Assembly (NCBI RefSeq): GCF_019970045.1
Contig: NZ_JAHXYI010000001.1
Coordinates: 310,001-374,000 of the forward strand
Origin: Chryseobacterium sp. GVT01B
Lineage (GTDB): Bacteria > Bacteroidota > Bacteroidia > Flavobacteriales > Weeksellaceae
Direction of reading: 5' to 3'
DNA: 64,000 nt
Under the pieces are notes generated by a model, which saw only the letters and a list, made by a program, of their open reading frames with translations, was not told where the DNA came from and searched no databases. Made by a program: the position numbers and the translations under genes. This document shows positions 26,677 through 35,553 of this stretch, piece after piece. Position 1 is the stretch's first letter, and each line of letters starts with the position of its first letter.

Positions 26677-28035
26677 TTAATAATGACATTTACCACACTC
26701 AAGACCTCCAATTGCATCTACAGTGATCTTACCTCCATCTTGTGGATATTGTTTTTTCAACTTGTCATGTAGATTTTTGAAGTACTCTTTATTATAACCG
26801 TTGTTCATATCAACTTCAGTCGTTCTGTGGCACTCGATACACCATCCCATAGTAAAGTCGTTAGCCATTTGAACAACATTCATTGTATCAATTTTACCGT
26901 GACAAGCTTTACATACAACATCAATTTTGTTGGTAGGATTCTTTTTGTTGAAAGAATTGATGATCGCTTGTTCTCCAGCAATTACGTGCTGAGAGTGGTT
27001 GAAGTAAACGAAGTCTGGCATGTTGTGGATTCTTGTCCATTCAACCGGTTGTGTTTTTCCTGTGTACTGTTGTTTTGCAGGATCCCAACCTGTTGCAGCG
27101 TAGATCTTCTGGATTTCTCCGTCATAGAATGCCTTATCTTTTCCTGGCTCCATGTAGTGATCTGCGTTGTATTCAGAAATTGTTCTGTGACAGTTCATAC
27201 AAACGTTCATAGAAGGAATTTCAGATACCTTTCCGTATTTAGCACTAGAGTGACATAGCTGGCAGTCAATTTTTTGTTCTCCAGCGTGAATTTTGTGAGA
27301 GAAGTAGATAGGCTGCTCAGGTTTGTACCCTTTGTAAACCCCAATCCACATCAACCAGTTCCATACCCCATAGGCAGCTAAAATAGCAAGGATTGCTAAT
27401 AAACCTTTACCAATGTAGTGGAACTTCTCATACATTTCACTGAAAGAACGAACTCTTGTTTCGTTAAGTCCAGCTAAATCTTCTGATTGCCCCAGTTTTA
27501 CCAATTGTCTTAGTTTTGCTAAGATCCAAACCAGTAAACCTGCGATCGCTAAAAGTGAAATAATAACAACGTTTGTAGTAGTTTTGTCTGCAGGTGCTGC
27601 CGCAGTAGCGTCAGCTGCAGGAGTTGCTTCCGGCTTTTTCTCTTCCGGAGCAGGAGGATTAGTCGTGAAAGCTAAAATGTCGTCAATATCCTTATCTGTA
27701 AGATTTGGAAAGACCTGCATTTCAGTCTTATTAAACTTTTCAAAAATCTCATTGGCGTATTTATCCCCAGAAGCTCTCAGAGCTTTGTTATCTTTGATCC
27801 ACTTGTGAAGCCAATCTTTGTCTACACCACCTTCTGTCTTTACTCGTTCTACAACCCCCTTTAATGGTGGTCCAACAACTTGTTTGTCCAGCGCGTGACA
27901 TGCAGTACAATTCGCTTTGAAAAGTTTCTCTCCGTTTTTAGGATCGCCGTCTTGCCCGTAAAATGAAGCACTGGTTGATAGCAATAAGCCTATCGCGATC
28001 AACGTTTTTTTATAATGCTTTCTCCAACTAATCAT
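26677..28035 (-). CDS. actA: Alternative complex III subunit ActA, hexaheme form with N-terminal cytochrome c
   Basis: The 452-residue product has a signal peptide, a monoheme cytochrome c domain (CTACH at residues 43-47, with the likely Met in TEMQVFPNLTDKDIDDI), an Ala/Pro-rich linker, a transmembrane helix (about 155-171) and another (about 210-230), and then a multiheme domain with CQLCH, CMNCH, CKACH, CIECH and the terminal CGKCH (447-451). That is six CxxCH sites: the five of canonical ActA plus one in the extra domain. It is the first gene of actA-B-C-D-E-F. Confidence 0.95.
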   Translation of the reverse strand: MISWRKHYKKTLIAIGLLLSTSASFYGQDGDPKNGEKLFKANCTACHALDKQVVGPPLKGVVERVKTEGGVDKDWLHKWIKDNKALRASGDKYANEIFEKFNKTEMQVFPNLTDKDIDDILAFTTNPPAPEEKKPEATPAADATAAAPADKTTTNVVIISLLAIAGLLVWILAKLRQLVKLGQSEDLAGLNETRVRSFSEMYEKFHYIGKGLLAILAILAAYGVWNWLMWIGVYKGYKPEQPIYFSHKIHAGEQKIDCQLCHSSAKYGKVSEIPSMNVCMNCHRTISEYNADHYMEPGKDKAFYDGEIQKIYAATGWDPAKQQYTGKTQPVEWTRIHNMPDFVYFNHSQHVIAGEQAIINSFNKKNPTNKIDVVCKACHGKIDTMNVVQMANDFTMGWCIECHRTTEVDMNNGYNKEYFKNLHDKLKKQYPQDGGKITVDAIGGLECGKCHY

Positions 28036-28060
28036 TTAAATTATCTTATGTTAGTAAATT

Positions 28061-28090
28061 ATTGAACATTCAATCAATTCCGCAAAAATA
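28061..28090 (-). promoter_or_regulatory. Act operon promoter region: -7 box TATTTTTG and short palindrome
   Basis: TATTTTTG (28083-28090, minus strand) lies 47 nt before actA. Between them ATTGAA and TTCAAT form a 14-nt inverted repeat (28061-28074) that could be an operator or leader hairpin. Confidence 0.45.
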
Positions 28091-28172
28091 ATATTTTTAA
28101 CAGGAATTTAACGGTATATCGAAAAGGGAAAATATCATTTACGTTTAATTTGTATTGATTCTAAATAACCTG

Positions 28173-28204
28173 TTTGGTATAGTTTTTTAATTTGTATAAA
28201 TTTG
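28173..28204 (+). promoter_or_regulatory. Promoter of SPOR-domain gene (TTTG / TAAATTTG)
   Basis: TTTG (28173-28176) and TAAATTTG (28197-28204) are separated by 20 nt, 15 nt before the ATG at 28220. Confidence 0.7.
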
Positions 28205-28219
28205 CGAAAACAAGTTTAA

Positions 28220-28777
28220 ATGAAAAATTTGATTAAAATATTTTCGATATTATCATTATTTGGTTTTTATAGTATTGAAGCCCAGCAAGTTGTTAAAAAA
28301 GATACCCTTTCGGGTACAGAACTTGTTATGACCATGGATTCCAAAATAAATGCAGCTTTGGAAGGAATTGAAGGAAAATGTGCTAAAGTCGCTCCCACAA
28401 ATTCTCCTAAAGATTCCGGTTCAAGTGATAGTGGATTTTCTACAGGGATAAGTACAAAACCTCCTAAAATCTTTGTGCCGAGCAGAGAGCTTACCAATGC
28501 TGAAATTTGTAAGAAAAATCCTAGAATTTTAGGTTTTAAAATTCAGATTACCACAGTGAAAAGTAATGAAGAAGCGAATGAAGTAAAATCTTATTTCAGA
28601 AAGAGATTCCCTAACCTTAAAGTGGAAACGGATGCTTCTTTAAGACCTAATTATAAGATCCTGGCAGGAAGTTATTTCACAAAACAGAGTGCTGCAAGTG
28701 ATCTTTCAAAAATCAGAGAATATTTCAAATCTGCAGTTGCAGTACAGTACAGAATTTTCTGTGCAGAAGCAAAATAG
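28220..28777 (+). CDS. SPOR domain-containing secreted protein
   Basis: SPOR domains bind denuded peptidoglycan at division sites. The 185-residue product has a signal peptide (MKNLIKIFSILSLFGFYSIEAQ), a short Ser/Asp-rich linker and a C-terminal SPOR domain of about 75 residues (GFKIQITTVKSNEEANEVKS, then KILAGSYFTKQSAASDLSKI). Two cysteines (near residues 54 and 95) precede the domain. It is divergent from the act operon and stands alone with its own terminator. Confidence 0.85.
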   Translation: MKNLIKIFSILSLFGFYSIEAQQVVKKDTLSGTELVMTMDSKINAALEGIEGKCAKVAPTNSPKDSGSSDSGFSTGISTKPPKIFVPSRELTNAEICKKNPRILGFKIQITTVKSNEEANEVKSYFRKRFPNLKVETDASLRPNYKILAGSYFTKQSAASDLSKIREYFKSAVAVQYRIFCAEAK

Positions 28778-28806
28778 AATTGATTCCTTTCAATATAAAA
28801 ACAAAG

Positions 28807-28833
28807 AAGCTGAGAAATTTCTCAGCTTTTTTT
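28807..28833. terminator. Terminator between convergent SPOR and membrane-protein genes
   Basis: AAGCTGAGAAA with exact complement directly following, then seven T; the stop codon of the minus-strand gene overlaps the T run. Confidence 0.85.
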
Positions 28834-30109
28834 ATTGGTAATAAGTTTCCATAAACCAGAAAAACTCTGCCATTCGGAATAAATTGTTCGCGAGTAGGTA
28901 AACAAACAATAAAAGCACAGTTAATGTTAAAACCGACATTATTTTCGGTGATGATCTGTAAGCGTAAAAAAGCCATCCCAAAAGAAGCGGATAGACGAAA
29001 ACAAAATGTCCTCCATAGATAGATGAAGTATGAAGTCCGAACCTCATTACACAATGGATCACGATGTCAACAAAAAATGAAATGGCAATAACCTGAACCC
29101 ATTTGTTTCTAAAATTTTTACAATAACTCCAAATTATAAGTGTAAGTAATATGGCTACAAAAAAGTAGGGAAAGGTAGATGAATAAAGGTCCATGTAAAG
29201 TCCTTTAAAGTCGAATCCCTTCATATTGTGCTTATCCGAAATAATAAATCCCGGGAAAAGAATGTTCCCTCCGAAAAAGAAGGACAGAATCATGTCCCAG
29301 GTCGGCATGGATTCTACATTTGAGAATTTCTCATACTGCTGGTTAGTCTTGGAAAAGATATTCTGATATTTAAAATCAATTCTGTTTAGATAAAGCAATA
29401 CAAAGCAGATCGTAGCAACAGTTATTCTAAATACTGCATTTCCGAATTTTCTCCAATCTCTGAAAAGGTTTTTTTCAAAAAGAAGCGGAATGAAAACTTT
29501 TACAAAATTGGTAATAGTAAGTCCGCCAATAGTAATTCCTGCGAGTGAAAGAGCAATAGCAGGTGTTTTTTCTTCCTTTCTGAGTTTTATTGCTGCGTAA
29601 TAATTGTATAATGAGAGTAAAAACAGCGTATAGGTGAAATTTTCCGGAGTAAATGATAGTATGATATTGGTTGAAAAAACTCCAAAGAACAAAATAATTA
29701 AGACGCTTAGCCATAGTGGGACACAAATAATGTTCTTTAGATATTTAAATACCTGAACAATGTTTAAGCTGATGATAATATTGCTGAGCCAAGCCAGTGT
29801 AAGCCTGAAGTTGGCATCCATTTTTCCGCCTGAAATAAATAATGAAAATTCTCTTATCCAGTTGAAAAAATAATAGGATAGAGGGTGTCTTTCAAAACTT
29901 CCTCCTGTCATAAGGATAGATTTGTTATCAAAACTGAAATAAGCATCCCATGGAATTCTGCTGTCAAAAATGATTCTGTAATGAAGGGCAATATATGAAC
30001 CTAAAATTCCATAGCAGATTATAAAAAAGAGAAAAACTGCCAGCTCGGTGGAAGTGGAAGGGAAAATCAGTTTAAAGAAATTGATGATTTTTGTTTTGAT
30101 AAAAGACAC
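28832..30109 (-). CDS. Polytopic membrane protein, DUF6080-like (function unknown)
   Basis: The 425-residue product has roughly eleven hydrophobic segments. The first extracytoplasmic loop contains IPWDAYFSFDNKSILMTGGSF and ERHPLSYYFFNW, a pattern recalling membrane glycosyltransferases of the GT39/PMT type (acidic residues after TM1, then HP), and the protein resembles what is catalogued as DUF6080; that name is from memory. It starts with GTG at 30107-30109, and no ATG is close. The start codon lies inside a 10-bp palindrome GACACGTGTC (30105-30114). Transferase activity is unproven. Confidence 0.65.
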   Translation of the reverse strand: MSFIKTKIINFFKLIFPSTSTELAVFLFFIICYGILGSYIALHYRIIFDSRIPWDAYFSFDNKSILMTGGSFERHPLSYYFFNWIREFSLFISGGKMDANFRLTLAWLSNIIISLNIVQVFKYLKNIICVPLWLSVLIILFFGVFSTNIILSFTPENFTYTLFLLSLYNYYAAIKLRKEEKTPAIALSLAGITIGGLTITNFVKVFIPLLFEKNLFRDWRKFGNAVFRITVATICFVLLYLNRIDFKYQNIFSKTNQQYEKFSNVESMPTWDMILSFFFGGNILFPGFIISDKHNMKGFDFKGLYMDLYSSTFPYFFVAILLTLIIWSYCKNFRNKWVQVIAISFFVDIVIHCVMRFGLHTSSIYGGHFVFVYPLLLGWLFYAYRSSPKIMSVLTLTVLLLFVYLLANNLFRMAEFFWFMETYYQ

Positions 30110-30124
30110 GTGTCAAATTTTTTG

Positions 30125-30132
30125 CAAAAGTA
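30125..30132 (-). promoter_or_regulatory. -7 box TACTTTTG before the membrane protein
   Basis: TACTTTTG lies 15 nt before the GTG start, immediately downstream of the preceding gene's terminator. Confidence 0.5.
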
Positions 30133-30134
30133 AA

Positions 30135-30162
30135 ATAAAAAAAACCACCAAAGATGGTGGTT
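30135..30162 (-). terminator. Terminator after T9SS cargo gene
   Basis: AACCACC and GGTGGTT form a 7-bp stem with 6-nt loop followed on the minus strand by eight T. Confidence 0.85.
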
Positions 30163-30184
30163 GTAAAAGTTTGTATAAACGTTA

Positions 30185-31000
30185 TTATTGTTTGATTACT
30201 TTTTCTGTTTTCGAAGTTCCATCAGAGAAGTCCACTTTTAATAAATAGATTCCTTTTGGAAGTGAAGAAATATCTAATCTTTCAGACGTATTATTGAGTA
30301 GAGATTTTCCGCTCGCATCAATCACTGTGGCAGATTTGATTTTTTTATCTGTTTTGATGTTAATTTCTCCTTTTGTTGGGTTAGGATAGATGTTAGTGAT
30401 GTCTTTTATTTTAGCACCTGCTTCCTGTGTAGCTAGTGTGGCACTTGATAAAACCTGTACATCATCTATTGAAAGACTATCTGCATCATTGGCAACATAG
30501 TGGAATCTGAATTTAACGTTTGCCTGTCCGGCATATGGTGTTAAACTAACTGTAATTGCCAATGTTTCATAATCAACAAATACTCCATAGTTTTCTTCAA
30601 CCCATACCTGGTTCCATGTAGTTCCTCCATCTGTGGAGACTTCTACTTTTAAATCTCCGTTAGGGTTAGGATCAACCATGTATTCGTATCCTATTTTGGC
30701 ATTAAACTTTAATACTGGGTTTGTTGTTCCTACTAAGCTGAAAGAAGGGCTTGTTAAATGAGCGTCCTGTGCCTGAGCAATCCATCCGATACCAGCGGAT
30801 TTTCCTCCATTGATATTAAATGTAAGCTGCCCGGATGCATTGAAGATGGTTGTTGTAAAACCCCAAGGTCTGGATGCTACATTTGTACCTGTTGTCCATC
30901 CTGTAGGGGGAAATGTTGTACCTTGGAAAGTCTCTGAGAGAATTTGCGCATTCCCGAATATAAAAGAGACTAAGAACATGAATAGTAATTTTGTTTTCAT
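30185..31000 (-). CDS. T9SS type A sorting-domain protein with adhesin-like (choice-of-anchor J) domain
   Basis: The 271-residue protein has a signal peptide ending GNAQ, an N-terminal jelly-roll domain beginning SETFQGTTFPPTGWTTG (cleaved-adhesin/MAM-like family) with LSIDDVQVL at its end, and the C-terminal sorting domain IYPNPTKGEINIKTD ... LPKGIYLLKV ... EKVIKQ. Such proteins are exported by the type IX secretion system and the sorting domain is cleaved. It is a second-cousin of the gene at 43707-44531. Ligand is unknown. Confidence 0.9.
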   Translation of the reverse strand: MKTKLLFMFLVSFIFGNAQILSETFQGTTFPPTGWTTGTNVASRPWGFTTTIFNASGQLTFNINGGKSAGIGWIAQAQDAHLTSPSFSLVGTTNPVLKFNAKIGYEYMVDPNPNGDLKVEVSTDGGTTWNQVWVEENYGVFVDYETLAITVSLTPYAGQANVKFRFHYVANDADSLSIDDVQVLSSATLATQEAGAKIKDITNIYPNPTKGEINIKTDKKIKSATVIDASGKSLLNNTSERLDISSLPKGIYLLKVDFSDGTSKTEKVIKQ

Positions 31001-31086
31001 TTGTTTTGGTTTTAAAGTTATTGGTAAATGTAATAAAAAAATGAAAATAATTACTTGTTTTTGTATTATTTATGAATATTTATTAA

Positions 31087-32628
31087 TTACGAACTACATG
31101 AAAGTGTGGAACATCCTGCAGTATCATCATATCCGGATGGCCTTTTGACGGAGAACTCAGGATACAATTCCTGGTAAGGAAACTCTAAAGCTTTGGTGAG
31201 TTTTTCAAGCATTTCTTTTTTGCCGTTATTGATCTCTTCAATGCATTCGTAAAGAAGATAATTTCTCAGGATGAATTTTGGGTTTGTTTTTTTCATCATG
31301 GCCAATGAAGCCTCTTTTGATATGGAATTTAAGTCTAATCGTGCGTTATAGCTCTTAATGAAGTTGCTAAGTTTTGCCAACATTTGTTCATTCAAAGCAA
31401 TATAAGAAACCTCTTTAAAATGTTCTTTGATATCAGTACCCGGATTTATTTTTTCCAGTTGAATGAAAAACAGGGTGTAATCTAGCTGAAGCTCCTGCAT
31501 TAATCCCTGCCAATTGGTGAAGAAATCCTCATCTTCTTTTTGAAGCTGATCAAATCCGAATTTTTTACAAAGCATCTGATCATGAGCTTTCCAGAAATAA
31601 GTTCCAAAATTATTTAAAGTGTCTTCTAAAAGCTTTTCGTCCTTAATTAAGGGATGGAGTGCATTAGCAAGCTGCCAAAGGTTCCATTGGGCAATCTGTC
31701 CCTGTTTTCCGAATGCATATCTTCTTCCCGGAAGGTCTGTGGTATTGGGGGTGAAATTCAAATCATATTCATCCATCATGGAGTAAGGTCCATAATCAAT
31801 AGTTAGCCCCAGAACAGACATGTTATCTGTATTCATCACTCCATGTACAAATCCTACTCTGAACCATTCCACCATTAAGTCTGCGGTGCGGATGCATATA
31901 TTTTGAAAGAAGTCTTTATATTTTTGAGTATCTGATGATATTATTTCCGGAAAATAATATTCAATAGTAAAATCAGCAAGTTCCTGCAGGCTGTTGTATT
32001 CCCTTTGAGCAGACATCAGTTCAAAATGTCCGAAGCGCAGGAAACTTTCAGCAGTTCTGATGACCACCGCGCCCTTTTCAAGTTGAGGATTTCCACTGTA
32101 CATAATATCGCGCATTACATCTTCGCCCGTAAAAGCCAGACTAAGTGCTCTTGTTGTAGGAACTCCTAAATGATACATCGCTTCACTCATCAGATATTCA
32201 CGTACAGAAGATCTCAATACGGCTCTTCCGTCAGCATGTCTTGAATAAGGAGTTGCTCCGGCTCCTTTCCATTGGATTTCTGTCTTTTTTCCTGTGTCAT
32301 TTGTGATTTCACCTGCAAGGATTGCTCTTCCATCCCCGAGTTGACCTGCCCAGTTTCCAAACTGATGCCCTGCATAAGCGGTAGCGTAGGTTTGAACATT
32401 TTCCGGAAGGTTATTTCCAACCAGAAAGTCCAGATCTTTATCTTCAAATTTTCCTAATCCTATTTCTTCGGACAAGACTTTATTAAAAGCAATCAATTCA
32501 GGTTGACCAAAACCAGCAGGTTTGATGGTGGCAAATAAAACTTTTGGGGTGTTTCTCTGCATAGGATTATTTGAAAAATCACCCGGAAAATTCTCGATGA
32601 AAGGTTGGCTGATGCGTTCGATATTCAT
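31087..32628 (-). CDS. selO: Protein adenylyltransferase SelO (YdiU family)
   Basis: SelO is a pseudokinase-fold enzyme that transfers AMP to protein hydroxyls, linked to redox stress in other bacteria. The 513-residue product has AGHQFGNWAGQLGDGRAIL, then WKGAGATPYSRHADGRAVL with the catalytic Lys/Arg region, and HGVMNTDNMSVLGLTIDYGP, which carries the Asn and Asp of the active site. It ends DDTAGCSTLSCSS: the Cys near the terminus corresponds to the redox Cys/Sec region of the family. Length is typical. The gene is alone. Confidence 0.93.
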   Translation of the reverse strand: MNIERISQPFIENFPGDFSNNPMQRNTPKVLFATIKPAGFGQPELIAFNKVLSEEIGLGKFEDKDLDFLVGNNLPENVQTYATAYAGHQFGNWAGQLGDGRAILAGEITNDTGKKTEIQWKGAGATPYSRHADGRAVLRSSVREYLMSEAMYHLGVPTTRALSLAFTGEDVMRDIMYSGNPQLEKGAVVIRTAESFLRFGHFELMSAQREYNSLQELADFTIEYYFPEIISSDTQKYKDFFQNICIRTADLMVEWFRVGFVHGVMNTDNMSVLGLTIDYGPYSMMDEYDLNFTPNTTDLPGRRYAFGKQGQIAQWNLWQLANALHPLIKDEKLLEDTLNNFGTYFWKAHDQMLCKKFGFDQLQKEDEDFFTNWQGLMQELQLDYTLFFIQLEKINPGTDIKEHFKEVSYIALNEQMLAKLSNFIKSYNARLDLNSISKEASLAMMKKTNPKFILRNYLLYECIEEINNGKKEMLEKLTKALEFPYQELYPEFSVKRPSGYDDTAGCSTLSCSS

Positions 32629-32632
32629 ACTT

Positions 32633-32640
32633 CAAAGGTA
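32633..32640 (-). promoter_or_regulatory. -7 box TACCTTTG very close to selO start
   Basis: TACCTTTG ends only 4 nt before the ATG, so transcription would begin at or next to the start codon (leaderless or near-leaderless mRNA). TTG is 24 nt upstream, slightly long. Confidence 0.4.
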
Positions 32641-32650
32641 TTAATTATAA

Positions 32651-32683
32651 AAGAAAAGACCTTCCAAATTATTGAAAGGTCTT
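32651..32683 (-). terminator. Terminator of ricT-gldH-PBP1A operon
   Basis: AAGACCTT and AAGGTCTT arms (minus strand) with about 12-nt loop followed by a T-rich tract. Confidence 0.75.
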
Positions 32684-32703
32684 GTGTATTTATAAAAGAG
32701 AAT

Positions 32704-35082
32704 TTATTTATTGAAATCTACTTCATCATTGGAATGAAGATTTTCATTAATGTTGTCCTCTTTCTTTTCTGTTGGTTTTTTAGGCGTAGGATCTGCCGGC
32801 CTTGGATTTTTGATCTCATCGATCGTCTGAAGGCTTCCGTCATCTCCATATCCTCCGCTTAATCCTTTAAGGTTTGAACAGCCGTCTTTCCAATCGGAAG
32901 GTTTAACAAACTTATCATCAGGGGTAACTCCTAAACTTTTATCTGCCCATACTTTCTTCATGAAGATCGCCCAGATTGGTAATGCCATTTTTGCACCCTG
33001 ACCTTCACCGGTTCCAAAGAAGTGAGTTGCTCTGTCTTCCCATCCAACCCATGCTCCGGTTGCTAATTTTGGAGTGATTCCCATAAACCATCCGTCGGAG
33101 TTGTTCTGAGTTGTTCCTGTTTTGGCAGCAATTTCTACTGCTTTTGAAATTCCTCTTCTTCCTAATTCTCCGGAAGCGGTTCCGTACTGTGCAACACCTT
33201 TCATCAGTTCGATCATGGTGTAAGCGTACATTGGGTTCATTACCTCTTTTGGCTCTACATTTACTTCTTTAATTACTCTACCGTTGGCATCTTCAATTCT
33301 CCAGATCATTTCAGGTTTATTGTAGTTACCATAGTTGGCAAAAGTACTGTAGGCACCTAGCATTTCATAAATAGTAATATCTGATGAACCTAAAGCAATT
33401 GTATTGTTTCTCGGAATATCTTCTGTTACTCCAAGATCTCTTGCAGTCTGGATAACAGCATCTACTCCTGTCATTTCAATAAGTCTTGCAGCGACAGGGT
33501 TTTGAGAGTGTGCCAATGCGTCTTTCAAAGTAAGCATTCCTCCTCTTCCCGGCACATGCCATCCGTTGTGGTCATAAGTTCCGTTAGAAACCGCTGAACA
33601 AGGAGTCATTCCCAGTTTCATGATAGCTGTTGCATACACGAAAGGCTTGAAGGTAGATCCTACCTGTCTCTTTCCTTGCTTGATGTGGTCATATTGGAAG
33701 TGCTGCCAGTCAATACCTCCTACCCATGCTTTGATCTCTCCGGTTCCCGGAACCATAGACATCAGACCTGCTTGTGCTATCTGTTTGTGGTATCTGATAG
33801 AATCCCAAGGAGACATTTCAACTTCTTCCTCTCCATTCCATGTGAATCTTGAAGTTTTGATAGGTTTCTTGAATTCCATCATAATGGAGTCTTCTGGCAT
33901 TCCGTCAGCTTTTAACAGCTTGTATCGGCCGGTTCTTTTCATTGCCTGAAGCATCACATCTTTGATCTGTTTGTCATTAAGATAGTAGAAAGGTCTGTTT
34001 TTTCTTCCTCTTTGTTCTGCATCAAACCTTTTCTGAAGATCCGTTAAGTGTTCTTTGATTGCTTCTTCTGCATACTTCTGCATCTTAGAATCAAGAGTAA
34101 CATATATTTTTAAACCGTCTTTATAAAGGTTAAGTTTTTTACCGGTTTCTTTTTCATGAGATTCAAGATACTTATCAATCTCTTTTCTCAGATAGAATTT
34201 GTAATAAGCCGAATATCCGTCAGTAATACTTTTAATAGGGTGGAAGTCTACTTCAATAGGAGTATTGGCTGCTTTTTCGTAAGTGGCAGCATCAATATAT
34301 CCGGTTTTCTGCATCTGATCTAGTACTACATTCCTTCTTTCTTTTGCCTTTTCAGGGTATCTGTAAGGATTGTTTTTTCTTGGGTTCTCAAGCATTGCTA
34401 CAAATGTTGCAGCCTCAGGTAATGTAAGTTCCGAAGTCTTTTTGTTAAAATAAACTCTGGAAGCCATTTCAATACCGTTAGCATTGAAAAGGAAATCAAA
34501 TTTATTGAAATAAAGAGTAACAATCTCTTCCTTGGTATACCTTTTCTCAAGGCTTACCGCTACTACCCATTCTTTTAATTTCTGGAATGCTCTTTCAAAT
34601 TTATTTTGGGAAGCATTTCCTGTGAAAAGAAGTTTTGCCAGCTGTTGGGTGATTGTAGAACCACCACCACGGCCACCACCATATGCCACGGCTCTGGCAA
34701 TAGAATATAAGTCGATTCCTGAATGTTCTTTGAAACGCTCATCTTCTTTAGCCTGCAGGGCATAGATAAGGAAAGGAGGAAGATCCTTATAAACGATAGG
34801 CTGTGTTTTTTCCTTTTCGAATTTACCCAGCATAACTCCGTCTGAAGAAATGATTTCTGAAGCGACAAAGATATCAGGGTTTTCAAGTTCTTTTACATCC
34901 GGCATTTCCCCAAGGAATCCCTGAGAAACTGCAAAGAAAAGTCCCGAAATTCCCAGAACTACCGCAACAAGTCCAATCCAGATAAATGAGACCCATTTTT
35001 TCCAGGAGGTATCTTTCTTTTTTTTAGGAGGCAGAGGAAATGTTTTCCCCTTATTTCCTGCATTTTTTTTGTTTTCTTCCAT
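32704..35082 (-). CDS. Bifunctional penicillin-binding protein 1A (glycosyltransferase/transpeptidase)
   Basis: This class A PBP polymerises and cross-links peptidoglycan. The 792-residue protein has a Lys-rich cytosolic N-terminus, a membrane anchor (about residues 33-52), the GT51 domain with EDERFKEHSGID and GGGSTITQQLAKLL, and the transpeptidase domain with the nucleophile in STFK (Ser476), SQN in AHSQNPVA, and KTGTTQNNSDGW. The C-terminal tail is Pro/Lys/Asn-rich. It follows gldH by 6 nt and closes the operon. Confidence 0.95.
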   Translation of the reverse strand: MEENKKNAGNKGKTFPLPPKKKKDTSWKKWVSFIWIGLVAVVLGISGLFFAVSQGFLGEMPDVKELENPDIFVASEIISSDGVMLGKFEKEKTQPIVYKDLPPFLIYALQAKEDERFKEHSGIDLYSIARAVAYGGGRGGGSTITQQLAKLLFTGNASQNKFERAFQKLKEWVVAVSLEKRYTKEEIVTLYFNKFDFLFNANGIEMASRVYFNKKTSELTLPEAATFVAMLENPRKNNPYRYPEKAKERRNVVLDQMQKTGYIDAATYEKAANTPIEVDFHPIKSITDGYSAYYKFYLRKEIDKYLESHEKETGKKLNLYKDGLKIYVTLDSKMQKYAEEAIKEHLTDLQKRFDAEQRGRKNRPFYYLNDKQIKDVMLQAMKRTGRYKLLKADGMPEDSIMMEFKKPIKTSRFTWNGEEEVEMSPWDSIRYHKQIAQAGLMSMVPGTGEIKAWVGGIDWQHFQYDHIKQGKRQVGSTFKPFVYATAIMKLGMTPCSAVSNGTYDHNGWHVPGRGGMLTLKDALAHSQNPVAARLIEMTGVDAVIQTARDLGVTEDIPRNNTIALGSSDITIYEMLGAYSTFANYGNYNKPEMIWRIEDANGRVIKEVNVEPKEVMNPMYAYTMIELMKGVAQYGTASGELGRRGISKAVEIAAKTGTTQNNSDGWFMGITPKLATGAWVGWEDRATHFFGTGEGQGAKMALPIWAIFMKKVWADKSLGVTPDDKFVKPSDWKDGCSNLKGLSGGYGDDGSLQTIDEIKNPRPADPTPKKPTEKKEDNINENLHSNDEVDFNK

Positions 35083-35088
35083 TTATGG

Positions 35089-35553
35089 TTACGGTTTAGC
35101 CGTTTCTATTTTTACCCCAATATCCTCAATTCCCGAAAGATTGTCATTTCTCATCGCCTGGGTCAGACCGATTTCATATTTTCCTTTTCCCGGAAACTGA
35201 TAATTCAATTTATACTGAAACAAAGTTTCCTTTGTATCACCAAAGCCTGTACCAAGCCATTCTCCATTTGGTTTTGCCAGCACATAATTCAAGGTATCTG
35301 TTTCCTTTTTCTTATTCTGGAGATTGGTGAAATTCACAATAAACCTTATATTGCTGTAAGGATAACTATTATTATTTCTTACAACAAATATAATATTTTT
35401 AGGATTCTGCGGATCTGAAATTTCAAGATTAAATTTTTGCTCATTTTTCTTATTCCATTTGTTATCAACGGAATTCATGATGATATCTCCCCCAGAGGAA
35501 GAGTTACAGCTAAAGAAAAGGATAAGGGAAAATAATCCTAAAATTTTATGCAT
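35089..35553 (-). CDS. gldH: Gliding motility lipoprotein GldH
   Basis: GldH is an outer-membrane-associated lipoprotein required for gliding in Flavobacterium johnsoniae. The product (154 residues from the ATG at 35553) has a lipobox FFSC at Cys16 (MHKILGLFSLILFFSCNSSS). A longer frame starts 24 codons upstream but would bury the signal peptide, so it is rejected. The start overlaps the ricT stop by 8 nt, consistent with coupled translation. The domain includes SDPQNPKNIIF and YPYSNIRFIVNF. ricT-gldH-PBP1A order is seen in other flavobacteria, from memory. Confidence 0.88.
   Translation of the reverse strand: MHKILGLFSLILFFSCNSSSGGDIIMNSVDNKWNKKNEQKFNLEISDPQNPKNIIFVVRNNNSYPYSNIRFIVNFTNLQNKKKETDTLNYVLAKPNGEWLGTGFGDTKETLFQYKLNYQFPGKGKYEIGLTQAMRNDNLSGIEDIGVKIETAKP

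Noticed and set aside
26827-27258. 143-codon open frame antisense to actA
   Set aside because: It overlaps clear CxxCH heme motifs of actA and has no independent support.
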